Made by a program: the position numbers and the translations under genes
NCBI RefSeq assembly: GCF_004801885.1
Contig: NZ_SSSM01000003.1
Location: forward strand, 310,001-374,000
Source of the DNA: Naasia lichenicola
Lineage (GTDB): Bacteria > Actinomycetota > Actinomycetes > Actinomycetales > Microbacteriaceae
DNA: 64,000 bases
Reading direction: 5' to 3'
The notes under the pieces: generated by a model
Told to the model about the DNA's origin: nothing
The model's database searches: none
What the model saw: the letters and a program-made list of their open reading frames with translations, nothing else
Part shown: in pieces, positions 35,501 to 43,031 of the stretch
How positions within the stretch are numbered: the first letter of the stretch is position 1
How the letters are laid out: each line of letters begins with the position of its first letter

Positions 35501-36147
35501 TGGGCCTCACGGGCGACCTCGGCCTGGGCGCCGAGCGGCTTGAGCTGGCGCCGGATCTCTCCGGCCAGGTCGGACAGACGCGTGAGGTTGGCCTGCATCG
35601 ACTCGAGCTTGCGCTGGGTCTTCTCCTTGCGGCGGCGGTGCTTCAAGATCCCGGCGGCCTCCTCGATGAAGCCGCGCCGATCCTCGGGGCTGGCACGCAG
35701 CACGGCATCCAGCTGACCCTGTCCGACGATGACGTGCATCTCGCGGCCCAGTCCGGAGTCGGAGAGCAGCTCCTGGACATCCAGCAGCCGGCAGTTCTCG
35801 CCGTTGATCGCGTACTCGCTGCCGCCGTTGCGGAACAGCGTGCGCCGGATCGTCACCTCGGTGTACTCGATCGGCAGAGCACCGTCGGAGTTGTCGATGG
35901 TGAGGGTCACCTCGGCGCGACCGAGCGGACCCTTGGTCGCCGTCCCGGCGAAGATGACGTCCTCCATCTTGCCGCCGCGGAGCGTCTTGGCTCCCTGCTC
36001 GCCCATCACCCAGGCGAGCGCGTCGACGACGTTGCTCTTGCCGGAGCCGTTGGGGCCGACCACGCACGTGACGCCCTGCTCGAACGCGAACGTGGTCGAC
36101 GTCGCGAAGGACTTGAACCCCTTGAGGGTCAGGCTCTTCAGGTACAA
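32596..36147 (-). CDS. smc: Chromosome segregation protein SMC
   Basis: Condensin ATPase that extrudes DNA loops and compacts the chromosome, normally with ScpA/ScpB (not in this window). 1183 aa: N-terminal head with Walker A GPNGSGKSNVVDAL (about 32-45), coiled coil 170-500, hinge domain about 500-640 (GVSGLVADGITVRDGWE), second coiled coil 660-1000, and C-terminal head with signature LLSGGERSLAAVALL and Walker B YIMDEVEAALDD. TTG start with GGAGG upstream. Follows mutM in the conserved minus-strand array. Confidence 0.97.
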   Translation of the reverse strand: MYLKSLTLKGFKSFATSTTFAFEQGVTCVVGPNGSGKSNVVDALAWVMGEQGAKTLRGGKMEDVIFAGTATKGPLGRAEVTLTIDNSDGALPIEYTEVTIRRTLFRNGGSEYAINGENCRLLDVQELLSDSGLGREMHVIVGQGQLDAVLRASPEDRRGFIEEAAGILKHRRRKEKTQRKLESMQANLTRLSDLAGEIRRQLKPLGAQAEVAREAQSIQARVRDARARLLADEVVELRTALIEHARVENDSNSERGLLQEQLEERTARIADLEVGETGDDVDRARRVAFSLESVQERLRSLFTLANQRLALLGSTEDAPAAAPSVTPQTIADARDEVVRLGGLVQAAETALQNAQGDFRGGRAALDLIDEDIATQGALLSRYDLDLSQLAGRADAAASRLAGVRGEVLRAQNALDAAAERRDVARARFTEVEADAALDVDGDDLDEAHERAADAVQAIEEKVEALRDELHQRERERDALQARVSALTLALDASGGSAVLASAGVRGVSGLVADGITVRDGWETAIAAALGTLTEAALADGMDAALDGLRHAGEHGLGQVEVVIGSAALPTIASAGASPDPRVDGVSLVSATSVVSGPTGVLALLDRVQLVDDLDGAKAALAALRGEYPAVTLVTRTGDVLTPQLLRGGSGEANRIELVAQRDSAAERLEAATHAVDRLKFTHAEQRADLVRARDQESAALSALRELDATLSARTESISRLRVQVDAATSEHERLARALADATARVTDVEAAADSARSAHEAARSAPRPSFDATRREPAAAAVESAREREIGARLALETARERVRAESARIGDLERQLEADRIAAEAAARRAVIRRRQIATATSVAESLPAILDSVDRSVSSARLELAEAEAQRSVRNQELVTLRRGEADLRARLAVLTETVHGTEIRIHEKKLQLHSLLERAGAYGLDERLLVAEYGPTVPIPTGIESGDADSGGVIETRPYVRAEQQKRLAEGERALAQLGRVNPLALEEFAALEQRHAFLIEQLNDLTSTRKDLLTIIDELDVKMQTIFLDAFEDTKAAFDQVFPILFPGGSGSIELTSHDEPLLTGIEVTVRPVGKKIERLSLLSGGERSLAAVALLIAIFKARPSPFYIMDEVEAALDDANLGRLLTIFEDLRQNSQLIVITHQKRTMEIADALYGVSMRQDGISAVVGQRIGRDEPAE

Positions 36148-36261
36148 CGTGCCTCCGGCGCTTGATGGACGGCTTCACGGTACCGCGCGGCCCGGACACA
36201 GCGGTGGAACCCGGGCCTCCGCCTTTTCCCCATCCGCCTCGTGCGCGGGTCGGAGGGAGGG

Positions 36262-37038
36262 CTAGAGGACGAACGGGATCCCGAGGAGCCCGAACACCGA
36301 GAATGCGATCCCGTAGCAGCAGTACGCGCCCAGCACGATGGCCAGGGCGAACTCGCGCTTGGATCCCGCGGCTCCGAGCACCGGCACGGCCACGTAGCCG
36401 TTCGGCTTCCACATGTCGTTGAGCACATTCGTGCGCCGCCACCACCTGGGCGGCTTGATGGAGATCGGCCAGAGCAGGGGCGGGACGCCCTGGATCGTGA
36501 GAGCGTCGCCGACGATGTGGGTCACATAGCCGATGCCGACAGCGAGCGGGAACCACACCGTCGAGTCGGGCGCGTAGATGAAGACGGCGATGGCGGCGAC
36601 GAGGCCGAGGGCCCATGCCATCAGCCACTTCGGCACGAGCTCGCGGGACTTCGCAGCGAAGGCGATGAGGATCACGGTGGCGATCGCGGGTCCGAGCCTC
36701 CCTTCGCCCAGGAACGGGATCGTCGCCTGCCAGCGACCGAGGAATACTGCTCCGACCGTGACGGCGGCTGCGGCGATCAGCGTGTGCGCCCCGTGACGGT
36801 GGCCGCCGCTGATGTCGTTGATCGCAGTGGTGACCGCGGGTCCGATGATGGGCACGGAATGGGCGATCGTGGCTCGCGGGTGATCGGCGTCCGGCAGGAT
36901 CGCGGCGCCCGCGCAGACCAAGGTGCCGGCGAGGACGCCCTCGGGTGTCAGCGGCAGGATGTCGGTGCCGAGGGCGGGCAGCGCCGCAGTCACCGCGAGC
37001 CAGGCGGCGGTGCCGCTCGTGGCATGAGTGAAGCCCAT
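36262..37038 (-). CDS. Membrane-bound metal-dependent hydrolase (YdjM family)
   Basis: Multi-pass inner-membrane protein of the YdjM/LexA-regulated hydrolase-like group. N-terminal MGFTHATSGTAAWL, metal-binding-like GAAILPDADHPRATIAHS (Asp-Asp-His) and GGHRHGAHTLIAA, then VTHIVGDALTIQGVPPLLWP. About six membrane helices. Some E. coli relatives are SOS regulated, but no LexA box was recognised here. Start is the ATG at 37038 (GTG directly upstream possible); 258 aa. Divergent from the GNAT gene. Confidence 0.82.
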   Translation of the reverse strand: MGFTHATSGTAAWLAVTAALPALGTDILPLTPEGVLAGTLVCAGAAILPDADHPRATIAHSVPIIGPAVTTAINDISGGHRHGAHTLIAAAAVTVGAVFLGRWQATIPFLGEGRLGPAIATVILIAFAAKSRELVPKWLMAWALGLVAAIAVFIYAPDSTVWFPLAVGIGYVTHIVGDALTIQGVPPLLWPISIKPPRWWRRTNVLNDMWKPNGYVAVPVLGAAGSKREFALAIVLGAYCCYGIAFSVFGLLGIPFVL

Positions 37039-37167
37039 CACGCGGCCATGGTCCCCCTGCGGTGGCGCACCGACGTCAAGGCGCGCCCAGTCCGGTGCGA
37101 TCCACCAGCCGGCGACCGGACCGATCAGCTCGTGACTCGGCCGTCCGCGGGCGGCAGACTGGGCCGG

Positions 37168-38247
37168 GTGAGCACCGATGCCCTCTCGATCGAGCCCCTG
37201 ACCATCCCCGCCTTGATCGATGGGCCCGACGCGGGGCCGTTCCGCGAGATGACCGAACTGCGCAACGACATCGAGGCGTCGATCGTGGGCAGCCGCGATC
37301 TGGCCGTGAGCGCCGCCGGGCTGCTGCCGGAATACCAGGATGCCTGGATCGACAAGCAGGTGCACGTCGCCCGCCTCGGCGATCGGATGGTGGGCCGGGT
37401 GTTCGTCGAGCTCGCGCAGGAGGAGGGCGCTCGCACCGCGCTCGTCGAGGTGGAGGTGCTGCCGGAGTTCCGTGGGCACGGCGTGGGCTCGGCGCTCCTG
37501 GCGCACGGAGAGGCGATCGCGGCCGCCGCCGAACGCCCCGTCATCGAGGCGTACATCCTGCACACCCTCGGTGATCCGGCGGCCGAGCGCGTCCACGCGA
37601 CCACGGGCTTCGGCGATGTCCCCGCCGACGACCCGGGTGTGCGCTTCCTCACCGCCCGCGGTTGGACGCTCGAGCAGATCTACCGGATGAGTCGGCTCGA
37701 TCTCGACGATGGAGCGAGGAGGTTGGACGCACTCAGCGCCGAGGCGGTCGCGGCGTCGTCGGTGGGGTACGACCTGGTGACCTGGATCGGCGCGACGCCG
37801 GACGAGTACCTCGACGACCTCGCGGTGCTCAATGCGCGGATGTCGACGGACGCGCCGCAGGGCGGCCTGGAGATCGACGAGGAGGTGTGGACGGCCCAGC
37901 GGGTCGCCGATCTGGATGCCCGGACCCTGCGGGGCGGCTACCTGTTCCTCTCCACCGCGGCACGGCAGCGCGAGACGGGCCGACTCGTGGCCTTCAGCAA
38001 CATGTACGTGGACGCGGATCGCACGCGTCCCGCGCAGCAGGGCGACTCACTCGTGCTCCGCGAGCACCGCGGCCACCGGCTCGGCCTCCTGGTCAAGACG
38101 GGACTGCACCGCCTGCTCGCCGAGGAGTCGCCGCAGACCCGGGTGGCCTACACCTTCAACGCGGAGGAGAACCGTCCGATGCTCGCCATCAACGAGGCAC
38201 TGGGCTTCGTCCCGGCCGGCTACCAGGGCGTCTGGAAGCGCCCCTGA
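37168..38247 (+). CDS. GNAT family N-acetyltransferase with two GNAT domains
   Basis: 359 aa with tandem acetyltransferase domains. The first (about 60-170) has the acetyl-CoA loop VEVLPEFRGHGVGSALL; the second (about 230-355) has SLVLREHRGHRLGLLVKTGL and the C-terminal NAEENRPMLAINEALGF and YQGVWKR. This layout resembles mycothiol synthase-like and related double GNATs, but key features for MshD were not verified, so the substrate is unknown. Start GTG; CAGACT lies seven bases upstream. The long open frame further upstream is a shadow of the hydrolase gene. Confidence 0.85.
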   Translation: MSTDALSIEPLTIPALIDGPDAGPFREMTELRNDIEASIVGSRDLAVSAAGLLPEYQDAWIDKQVHVARLGDRMVGRVFVELAQEEGARTALVEVEVLPEFRGHGVGSALLAHGEAIAAAAERPVIEAYILHTLGDPAAERVHATTGFGDVPADDPGVRFLTARGWTLEQIYRMSRLDLDDGARRLDALSAEAVAASSVGYDLVTWIGATPDEYLDDLAVLNARMSTDAPQGGLEIDEEVWTAQRVADLDARTLRGGYLFLSTAARQRETGRLVAFSNMYVDADRTRPAQQGDSLVLREHRGHRLGLLVKTGLHRLLAEESPQTRVAYTFNAEENRPMLAINEALGFVPAGYQGVWKRP

Positions 38248-38270
38248 CCAGCGCCTTCAACACGGCGCCG

Positions 38271-38323
38271 AATTGCCACCTTTGGCTCTCTGGAAGGGGG
38301 TTTGAGAGCCAGAACTGGCATTT
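38271..38323. repeat. Inverted repeat between the GNAT gene and mutM (AACTGGCAT family)
   Basis: Arms of about 20 bp (38271-38290 and 38304-38323; core GGCTCTC/GAGAGCC perfect) with a 13-base loop, between convergent genes. The right arm shares AACTGGCAT-TCGA with the repeat at 12.79 kb. Probable bidirectional terminator. Confidence 0.65.
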
Positions 38324-38344
38324 CGACGCTGTCTTGAGTCGCCG

Positions 38345-39247
38345 TCAGCCTGCGCGGGGGAGGGGCTGGCAGTGCGGACAGAAGTGGCTGTTGCGGTTCA
38401 TGAACGCCTCGCGGACGATCGGCCTGCCGCAGCGGGCGCAGTCCTTGCCCTGCTGCCCGTAGGCGTTGAGGCTGTGCGAGAAGTAGCCGGAGGCGCCGTT
38501 GACGTTGACGTACTGGGCGTCGAAGCTGGTGCCGCCCTCCGCGACAGCCCGCGCGAGCACGAGTCGGACCTCGGCGAGCAGGGTCATGGCACGCGGCCTG
38601 CTCAACGTCTCGGTCGGGGTGTCGAAGTGCAGCCGCGCCGCCCAGAGGGCCTCGTCCGCGTAGATGTTGCCGATGCCGCTGACCAGCGTCTGGTCGAGCA
38701 GGGCGCGCTTGATGCCGGTGCGCTTCCGCCGGAGCGCGGCGAGGAGCGCCCGATCGTCGAAGGCAGGGTCGAGCGGATCGCGAGCGATGTGCGCGACCTG
38801 ATCGGGGATGAGAGCGACATCCGATCCCTGCCCAGCGGCACGGCCGTCCGTCGTCGGCACGAGTGCGCGCACCGACATGGAGCCGAAGATCCGCTGATCC
38901 ACGAAGGCCACGACGAGCTCGCCGTGCTCGGGTGAATCGATGCCGATCCGGATCCGCAACAGCCGGTCGGGGTCGGCATCGGGAGCCCGCAGCAGGACCT
39001 GTCCGCTCATCCCGAGATGGGCGACGAGTGCAGTGTCCGTGTCGGCGAGCGGCAGCCAGAGGAACTTGCCCCGGCGCACCGCCGCCTCGAACCGGGCGCC
39101 GACCAGCTGCTCGACGAAGTCGAAGGCGGGTCCGTCGTGCCGGCGGAGGGAGCGCACGTCGAGCACGTCGACGGAGGAGACCGTTGAACCGGTGATGGCC
39201 GGTTCGAGGCCCGCACGGACGGTCTCGACCTCGGGCAGCTCAGGCAT
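38345..39247 (-). CDS. mutM: Formamidopyrimidine-DNA glycosylase
   Basis: Base-excision repair enzyme that removes 8-oxoguanine and ring-opened purines. N-terminal catalytic Pro in MPELPEVETVRAGLEP, helix-two-turn-helix region ALLDQTLVSGIGNIYADEAL, and the C-terminal zinc finger CARCGRP with CPHC (about residues 268-294). 300 aa, normal. Follows rnc and precedes smc, with short gaps, in the conserved array. Confidence 0.96.
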   Translation of the reverse strand: MPELPEVETVRAGLEPAITGSTVSSVDVLDVRSLRRHDGPAFDFVEQLVGARFEAAVRRGKFLWLPLADTDTALVAHLGMSGQVLLRAPDADPDRLLRIRIGIDSPEHGELVVAFVDQRIFGSMSVRALVPTTDGRAAGQGSDVALIPDQVAHIARDPLDPAFDDRALLAALRRKRTGIKRALLDQTLVSGIGNIYADEALWAARLHFDTPTETLSRPRAMTLLAEVRLVLARAVAEGGTSFDAQYVNVNGASGYFSHSLNAYGQQGKDCARCGRPIVREAFMNRNSHFCPHCQPLPRAG

Positions 39248-39280
39248 CGCCGCGCCCCGGAACGATCAGGACGGCGCGGA

Positions 39281-40060
39281 TCACGCGGTCGGGCTGTGCC
39301 GACGGCGGCGCACCAGGGCGCTCCACGCGTCGAGCGCGGCCGACATCTCGGCCTGCTTCTTGCTGGTTCCCGTGCCCGTGGCCGTCACGAGGGTCCCGAC
39401 GGTGACGGTGGCAACGAAGACGCGGGAATGGTCCGGTCCGCTCGACTCGATCGAATAGACGGGCAGACCCGCGCCGCGCCGGGCGGCGACCTCCTGCAGG
39501 CTGGTCTTCGGATCGACGAAGGCCCCTGTGCGGTCGGGATCGTCGAGCAGCGGCTGCACGAGGCGGAGCACGAAGCGGTCGGTCTCTTCGCCGCCGGCCG
39601 ACAGGAAGGCTGCGCCGATGACCGCCTCGACGGCGTCGGCGAGGATCGATGACTTCTCGCGTCCGCCGGTGCGCTCCTCGCCTCTGCCGAGCAGGAGGTG
39701 ATCGCCGAGTCCGATGGTTCGAGCGATCTCGGCCAGGGCGACGCTCGAGACCACGCTGGCGCGCAACTTGGCGAGTTGGCCCTCGTCGAGGCCGGGATTC
39801 TCGGTGTAGAGCATCACGGTCACGGCCTTGCCCAGCACGGAGTCGCCCAGGAATTCGAGGCGCTCGTTGTCGGGACTGCCGCCGTTCTCGTACGCGAACG
39901 AGCGGTGCGTCAGAGCGAGCTCGAGCAGCTCGTCATCGATCTCGATGCCGAGGCGCTCGAGAAGCTCAGCCCGCGTCGCCGGGGCCGCGGAGGGCTCGAC
40001 CGACGTGGGCCGAGGTGCACGCTCCGAAACAGAGGAGACCGACTCGGACGTGTCCGAGAC
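39281..40060 (-). CDS. rnc: Ribonuclease III (start codon not resolved)
   Basis: Double-strand RNA endonuclease for rRNA and mRNA processing. The RNase III domain has LTHRSFAYENG, the signature NERLEFLGDSVLG, LRASVVSSVALAEIAR, LGRGEERTGGREKSSILADAVEAVIGA (acidic catalytic residues). It is followed by a dsRBD with DPKTSLQEVAARR, GPDHSRVFVATV and GTGTSKKQAE. Between the rpmF stop (40071) and the catalytic signature there is no ATG, GTG or TTG in this frame. The coordinate marks a GTC codon just after rpmF and is a placeholder. Possibilities: non-canonical start, coupled frameshift, or a base error. Confidence 0.82.
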   Translation of the reverse strand, partial: VSDTSESVSSVSERAPRPTSVEPSAAPATRAELLERLGIEIDDELLELALTHRSFAYENGGSPDNERLEFLGDSVLGKAVTVMLYTENPGLDEGQLAKLRASVVSSVALAEIARTIGLGDHLLLGRGEERTGGREKSSILADAVEAVIGAAFLSAGGEETDRFVLRLVQPLLDDPDRTGAFVDPKTSLQEVAARRGAGLPVYSIESSGPDHSRVFVATVTVGTLVTATGTGTSKKQAEMSAALDAWSALVRRRRHSPTA

Positions 40061-40070
40061 GACCGGCGAA

Positions 40071-40274
40071 TCAGACGTCGGCGACCTTGCGACCCTTGTA
40101 CTCGAGGTACAACGGGGTGCCCGCGGAGTCCTCGACGACCTTCGCGCGGTGCGGGAGGCTGTAGACGGTCTTGCCGTTCTCGACGGTCTTGACCAGCGTG
40201 GGGACCTCGGCCTTCCACTGCGAACGGCGCGCGTGGGTGTTGGAGCGGGACTTCTTCCGCTTCGGAACAGCCAT
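40071..40274 (-). CDS. rpmF: 50S ribosomal protein L32
   Basis: 67-aa ribosomal protein with the typical basic start [20 protein letters not shown]. It lacks the four zinc-ligand cysteines (C-minus form), which in actinobacteria can signal a zinc-independent paralogue. AAGAGAGA precedes the ATG. It lies three bases after the yceD stop, the classical yceD-rpmF pair. Confidence 0.95.
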   Translation of the reverse strand: MAVPKRKKSRSNTHARRSQWKAEVPTLVKTVENGKTVYSLPHRAKVVEDSAGTPLYLEYKGRKVADV

Positions 40275-40277
40275 GGT

Positions 40278-40814
40278 CTATCTCTCTTCTGTCGTTGGGT
40301 CGTCTTCGCGGAACCTCGCGAGACCAGCCCATCGCGCATCGAGAACAGGGGGCTGCTCGTCGTCTGCGAGCACCAGGGTGATACCGGGCCCGAGTTCGAG
40401 CTCCTCGCATCCGCCGGCGCATTCAGGCTGGAATGGCAGTGATAGCACCACTGCATCTCGCACTACCGGTTCAAGATCCACGTGGTCGCCTTGAACCTGG
40501 TAGTCGAAAGGTTCGTCAGAAGGATACGCGAAAAGCTCCTGGAATTCGACTTGGACCGGGAGCTCCAGGTCCCTGAGGCACCGCGCGCACTGCGCATCGG
40601 CCACCGAGTCGACCTCGCCGGACACGAGGATGCCCTCGTGCAGCGACTCGAACTTCAGGTGCAGGTCGATCGACTGCCCCTCGGGCACCCAGGCGAGACC
40701 TTCGCCGAGCTTCTCGGGCGAGAGGATCTCGACATCGCGCTCGCGCATCTCGCCGGGGGCGCGGACGAGGTCGCGCACATTCTGCAGGTACGGATTCTTG
40801 GCGCTCACGGCCAT
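40278..40814 (-). CDS. YceD family (DUF177) protein
   Basis: Conserved partner of rpmF, proposed to act in 23S rRNA or ribosome metabolism. 178 aa with LGEGLAWVPEGQSIDLHLKFES, a CARCLRDL motif (two Cys) and LPFQPECAGGCEE (two Cys), which may bind zinc. A TAGGAT only two bases before this ATG, but eight before an in-frame GTG (40808), suggests translation may really begin at 40808. First gene of yceD-rpmF-rnc-mutM-smc. Confidence 0.88.
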   Translation of the reverse strand: MAVSAKNPYLQNVRDLVRAPGEMRERDVEILSPEKLGEGLAWVPEGQSIDLHLKFESLHEGILVSGEVDSVADAQCARCLRDLELPVQVEFQELFAYPSDEPFDYQVQGDHVDLEPVVRDAVVLSLPFQPECAGGCEELELGPGITLVLADDEQPPVLDARWAGLARFREDDPTTEER

Positions 40815-40816
40815 CG

Positions 40817-40822
40817 ATCCTA
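40817..40822 (-). promoter_or_regulatory. Candidate -10 element of the yceD operon
   Basis: TAGGAT two bases before ATG 40814 and eight bases before GTG 40808. If it is the -10, the ATG is not transcribed and GTG is the start. Confidence 0.4.
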
Positions 40823-40876
40823 CGCGGCTGCTGCTCGACTCGGGTCGGTGTCCGCTGTCACCGAACTGCCCGCCGC

Positions 40877-40966
40877 CGAGCGCGCATCTCGCGCGGTCTG
40901 CAGCACCGAGCGCGGTTGGTGCACCACCCGCGCTCGGTTGCAACGACCGCGCGACGAGCGCGTTCG
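40877..40966. repeat. 90-bp imperfect palindrome between divergent genes
   Basis: The core 40905-40938 is a 34-bp palindrome with one mismatched pair (ACCGAGCGCGG and complement around TGGTGCACCA). Pairing extends imperfectly on both sides to 40877-40966. It lies between two divergent genes, so terminator function is unlikely. Confidence 0.75.
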
Positions 40967-41074
40967 GCGTGCGGTTGCGTGCCCGGGGACGCGCTGTCGG
41001 AGGTCATTCGTAGGGTGCTCGCACGTGCCGGATACATCCCTTGCAATCCCCTTCGAACTCGAGGAGTACGGCAC

Positions 41075-41482
41075 ATGCATGTCTTCGTCGCAACCAGAAT
41101 CACCCAGGGGCGCCACTCCGGCGACTACTTCAATGCGATCGACGGCGAACTCGTCATCTGGGACTCCCTGGGCGCCAGGAACCACAGCCCCGAGGACGAC
41201 TGTCCCTGCCTGACGAGCTTCCTCGGCGTCACATCCGAGCGTCCCACCACGACTGCGATGGTGGTCGATCGGCCCGACCTGTCCTTTGACGAGTACATGC
41301 GGATCATCCACGACTCATTCCTCAGCGCCTACCGCCTGCATGACTGGGATCTCGAGGCGGCCGAAATGATCTCGCTGCGCGCGGCGATGCTCCAGCCCCG
41401 AGACATCGTCCACCGCAATCGATCACGCTTCAGCGTGCGCCTCGGCCCCTCGAGACCATCGGCTTTCCAAAGGAAGCGCTGA
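41075..41482 (+). CDS. Hypothetical protein, 135 aa
   Basis: No recognised function. The start MHVFVATRITQGRHSGDYF and the later phrase RPTTTAMVVDRPDLSFDEY look like a family of small actinobacterial hypothetical proteins. Other features are a DDCPCL cysteine pair, no signal peptide and no membrane segment; the C-terminal 25 residues are basic. GAGGAG stands eight bases before the ATG. Long upstream in-frame sequence is rejected because it runs through the 90-bp palindrome. An inverted repeat follows the stop. Confidence 0.65.
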   Translation: MHVFVATRITQGRHSGDYFNAIDGELVIWDSLGARNHSPEDDCPCLTSFLGVTSERPTTTAMVVDRPDLSFDEYMRIIHDSFLSAYRLHDWDLEAAEMISLRAAMLQPRDIVHRNRSRFSVRLGPSRPSAFQRKR

Positions 41483-41486
41483 CAGC

Positions 41487-41542
41487 GAGCTGCCCAGTTC
41501 TGCCGCTCGGAACTCGATTCAGGCGGCAGAACTGCGCAACTC
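41487..41542. repeat. Inverted repeat, GTTGCCC/TTCTGCCG family, copy 3
   Basis: 19-bp arms (41487-41505 and 41524-41542) with two mismatches and an 18-bp loop, the same geometry as the 5.2-kb copy. Lies between convergent genes. Confidence 0.75.
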
Positions 41543-41548
41543 AGATCA

Positions 41549-42910
41549 CTATGCCTCGACGGCGGTGAAGGCCTCGTCGTAGATGGCCAGCGCGCGGGCG
41601 ACCTCTTCGTCCGTCACGATGCAGGGAGGAACGACGTGGATGCGGTTGTCCGCGGCGAACGGCAGCAGTCCGCGCTTCATCAGCTCCGACTTGAGCGCAG
41701 CGATGACCTGCGGGCCCACGGGCTCGCGGGTCTCGGGGTCGCTGACGAGGTCGAGCGCCCAGAACACGCCGACGCCGCGGACGTCGCCGATCATGGGGTG
41801 CTTGGCGGCGAGGGCGGCGAGGCCCGGGGCGAGCAGGTCGCGGCCGACTCGCGCGGCGTTGTCGACGATGCCCTCCTCCTCCATGGCGTCGAGCGTCGCG
41901 ACGATGGCGCCCATGGCGAGCGGGTGACCCGAGTAGGTGAGCCCGCCCGGGAAGACGCGCTCCCCGAACTCGTCGGCGATCCACGGCGGGATGATGACGC
42001 CGCCGGCCGGGACGTAGCCCGAGTTGACGCCCTTGGCGAAGGTGATCAGGTCAGGGACGATGCCGTCGGGGTTCACCGTGTCGTTCTGGAAGGCGAACCA
42101 GTCGCCGGTGCGGCCGAAGCCGGCCATCACCTCATCGAAGATGAGGACGATGCCGTAGTCGTCGGCGAGCTTCCGCACCCCGGTGAGATAGCCGGGCGGC
42201 GGGATCAGGATTCCGGCGGTACCCGGAACAGTCTCGATCAGGATCGCCGCGATCGAGGTGGCGCCCTCCGACTGGATGATGCGCTCGAGATGCTTCAGCG
42301 CGCGCTCCGACTCCTGGGCTGCGCTGGTGGACCAGAACTCGGTGCGGTACTCGAACGGGCCGAAGAAGTGCACGTGGCCGCGAGCGTACTCGTTGGGCAC
42401 CCGACGCCAGTCGCCGGTCGCGACCACTGCCGCGCCTGTGTTGCCGTGGTACGAGCGGTACATCGAGAGGACCTTGTCGCGTCCGGTCACGAGGCGGGCC
42501 ATCCGGATCGCGTTCTCGTTGGCGTCGGCGCCTCCGTTGGTGAAGAACACCTTCGAGAACGGCTGGCCCGCACGGGCGAGGATGCGCGAAGCGGCTTCGC
42601 CGCGGGTCAGATTGGCGTGGGCCGGGGCGACCGTGGCCAGCACGTCGGCCTGCGCCTTGATGCCGGCGATCACCTTGGGGTGCTGGTGGCCGATGTTGGT
42701 GTTGACGAGCTGACTGGAGAAGTCGAGGTAATAGTTTCCCTCGAAGTCCCAGATCTCGCAGCCGGCGCCACCGGCGAAGACGAGGGGGGTGATCTTCTCC
42801 TGCGCCGACCAGGAGTGGAAGACGTGCGCGCGATCGAGGTCGTAGGCGCGCTGACCATCGTCGGGGTCGAGCGGGCCGACAGCAGGGGCGGTGGTGGAGG
42901 CGATGGTCAT
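41549..42910 (-). CDS. Class III (omega) aminotransferase, probable beta-alanine:pyruvate type
   Basis: PLP enzyme moving an amino group from an omega-amino acid to a keto acid. 453 aa; visible blocks are SQLVNTNIGHQHPKV, FFTNGGADANENAIRMAR, SYHGNTGAAV, LIFDEVMAGFGRTGDWFAFQ and the PLP Lys in LITFAKGVNSGYVPAGG. As the last gene of the amidase-dihydropyrimidinase-transporter cluster it would convert beta-alanine to malonate semialdehyde; this substrate is inferred from context. GGAGAAC precedes the ATG, and a 121-bp gap separates it from the binding-protein gene. Confidence 0.88.
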   Translation of the reverse strand: MTIASTTAPAVGPLDPDDGQRAYDLDRAHVFHSWSAQEKITPLVFAGGAGCEIWDFEGNYYLDFSSQLVNTNIGHQHPKVIAGIKAQADVLATVAPAHANLTRGEAASRILARAGQPFSKVFFTNGGADANENAIRMARLVTGRDKVLSMYRSYHGNTGAAVVATGDWRRVPNEYARGHVHFFGPFEYRTEFWSTSAAQESERALKHLERIIQSEGATSIAAILIETVPGTAGILIPPPGYLTGVRKLADDYGIVLIFDEVMAGFGRTGDWFAFQNDTVNPDGIVPDLITFAKGVNSGYVPAGGVIIPPWIADEFGERVFPGGLTYSGHPLAMGAIVATLDAMEEEGIVDNAARVGRDLLAPGLAALAAKHPMIGDVRGVGVFWALDLVSDPETREPVGPQVIAALKSELMKRGLLPFAADNRIHVVPPCIVTDEEVARALAIYDEAFTAVEA

Positions 42911-43031
42911 GGAGTTCTCCGATAGTGCGGTGGTCGAGGAGCGGATCGCTCCGCCCCTCGACCACCATCATGGGGCTATTCGCCGCGCTCCGCCTGCGAC
43001 GTGGTCGCGGGCGGCGTGTGCGAGGTGGTGC

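Noticed and set aside
34486-36165. 559-codon open frame on the plus strand over smc
   Set aside because: Shadow of the SMC coiled-coil and head; composition is repetitive and has no domain.
36241-37167. Upstream part of the open frame that includes the GNAT gene
   Set aside because: It is antisense to the YdjM-like hydrolase; the GNAT homology starts after the GTG at 37168.
40071-40274. L32 as a marker of a zinc-regulated ribosomal locus
   Set aside because: Although the zinc cysteines are absent, it sits in the ordinary yceD-rpmF-rnc array and no Zur-type box or second L32 was seen, so no zinc-stress claim is made.
39281-40456. rnc starting at the ATG at 40456
   Set aside because: It would contain all of rpmF in another frame and add 130 non-conserved residues.
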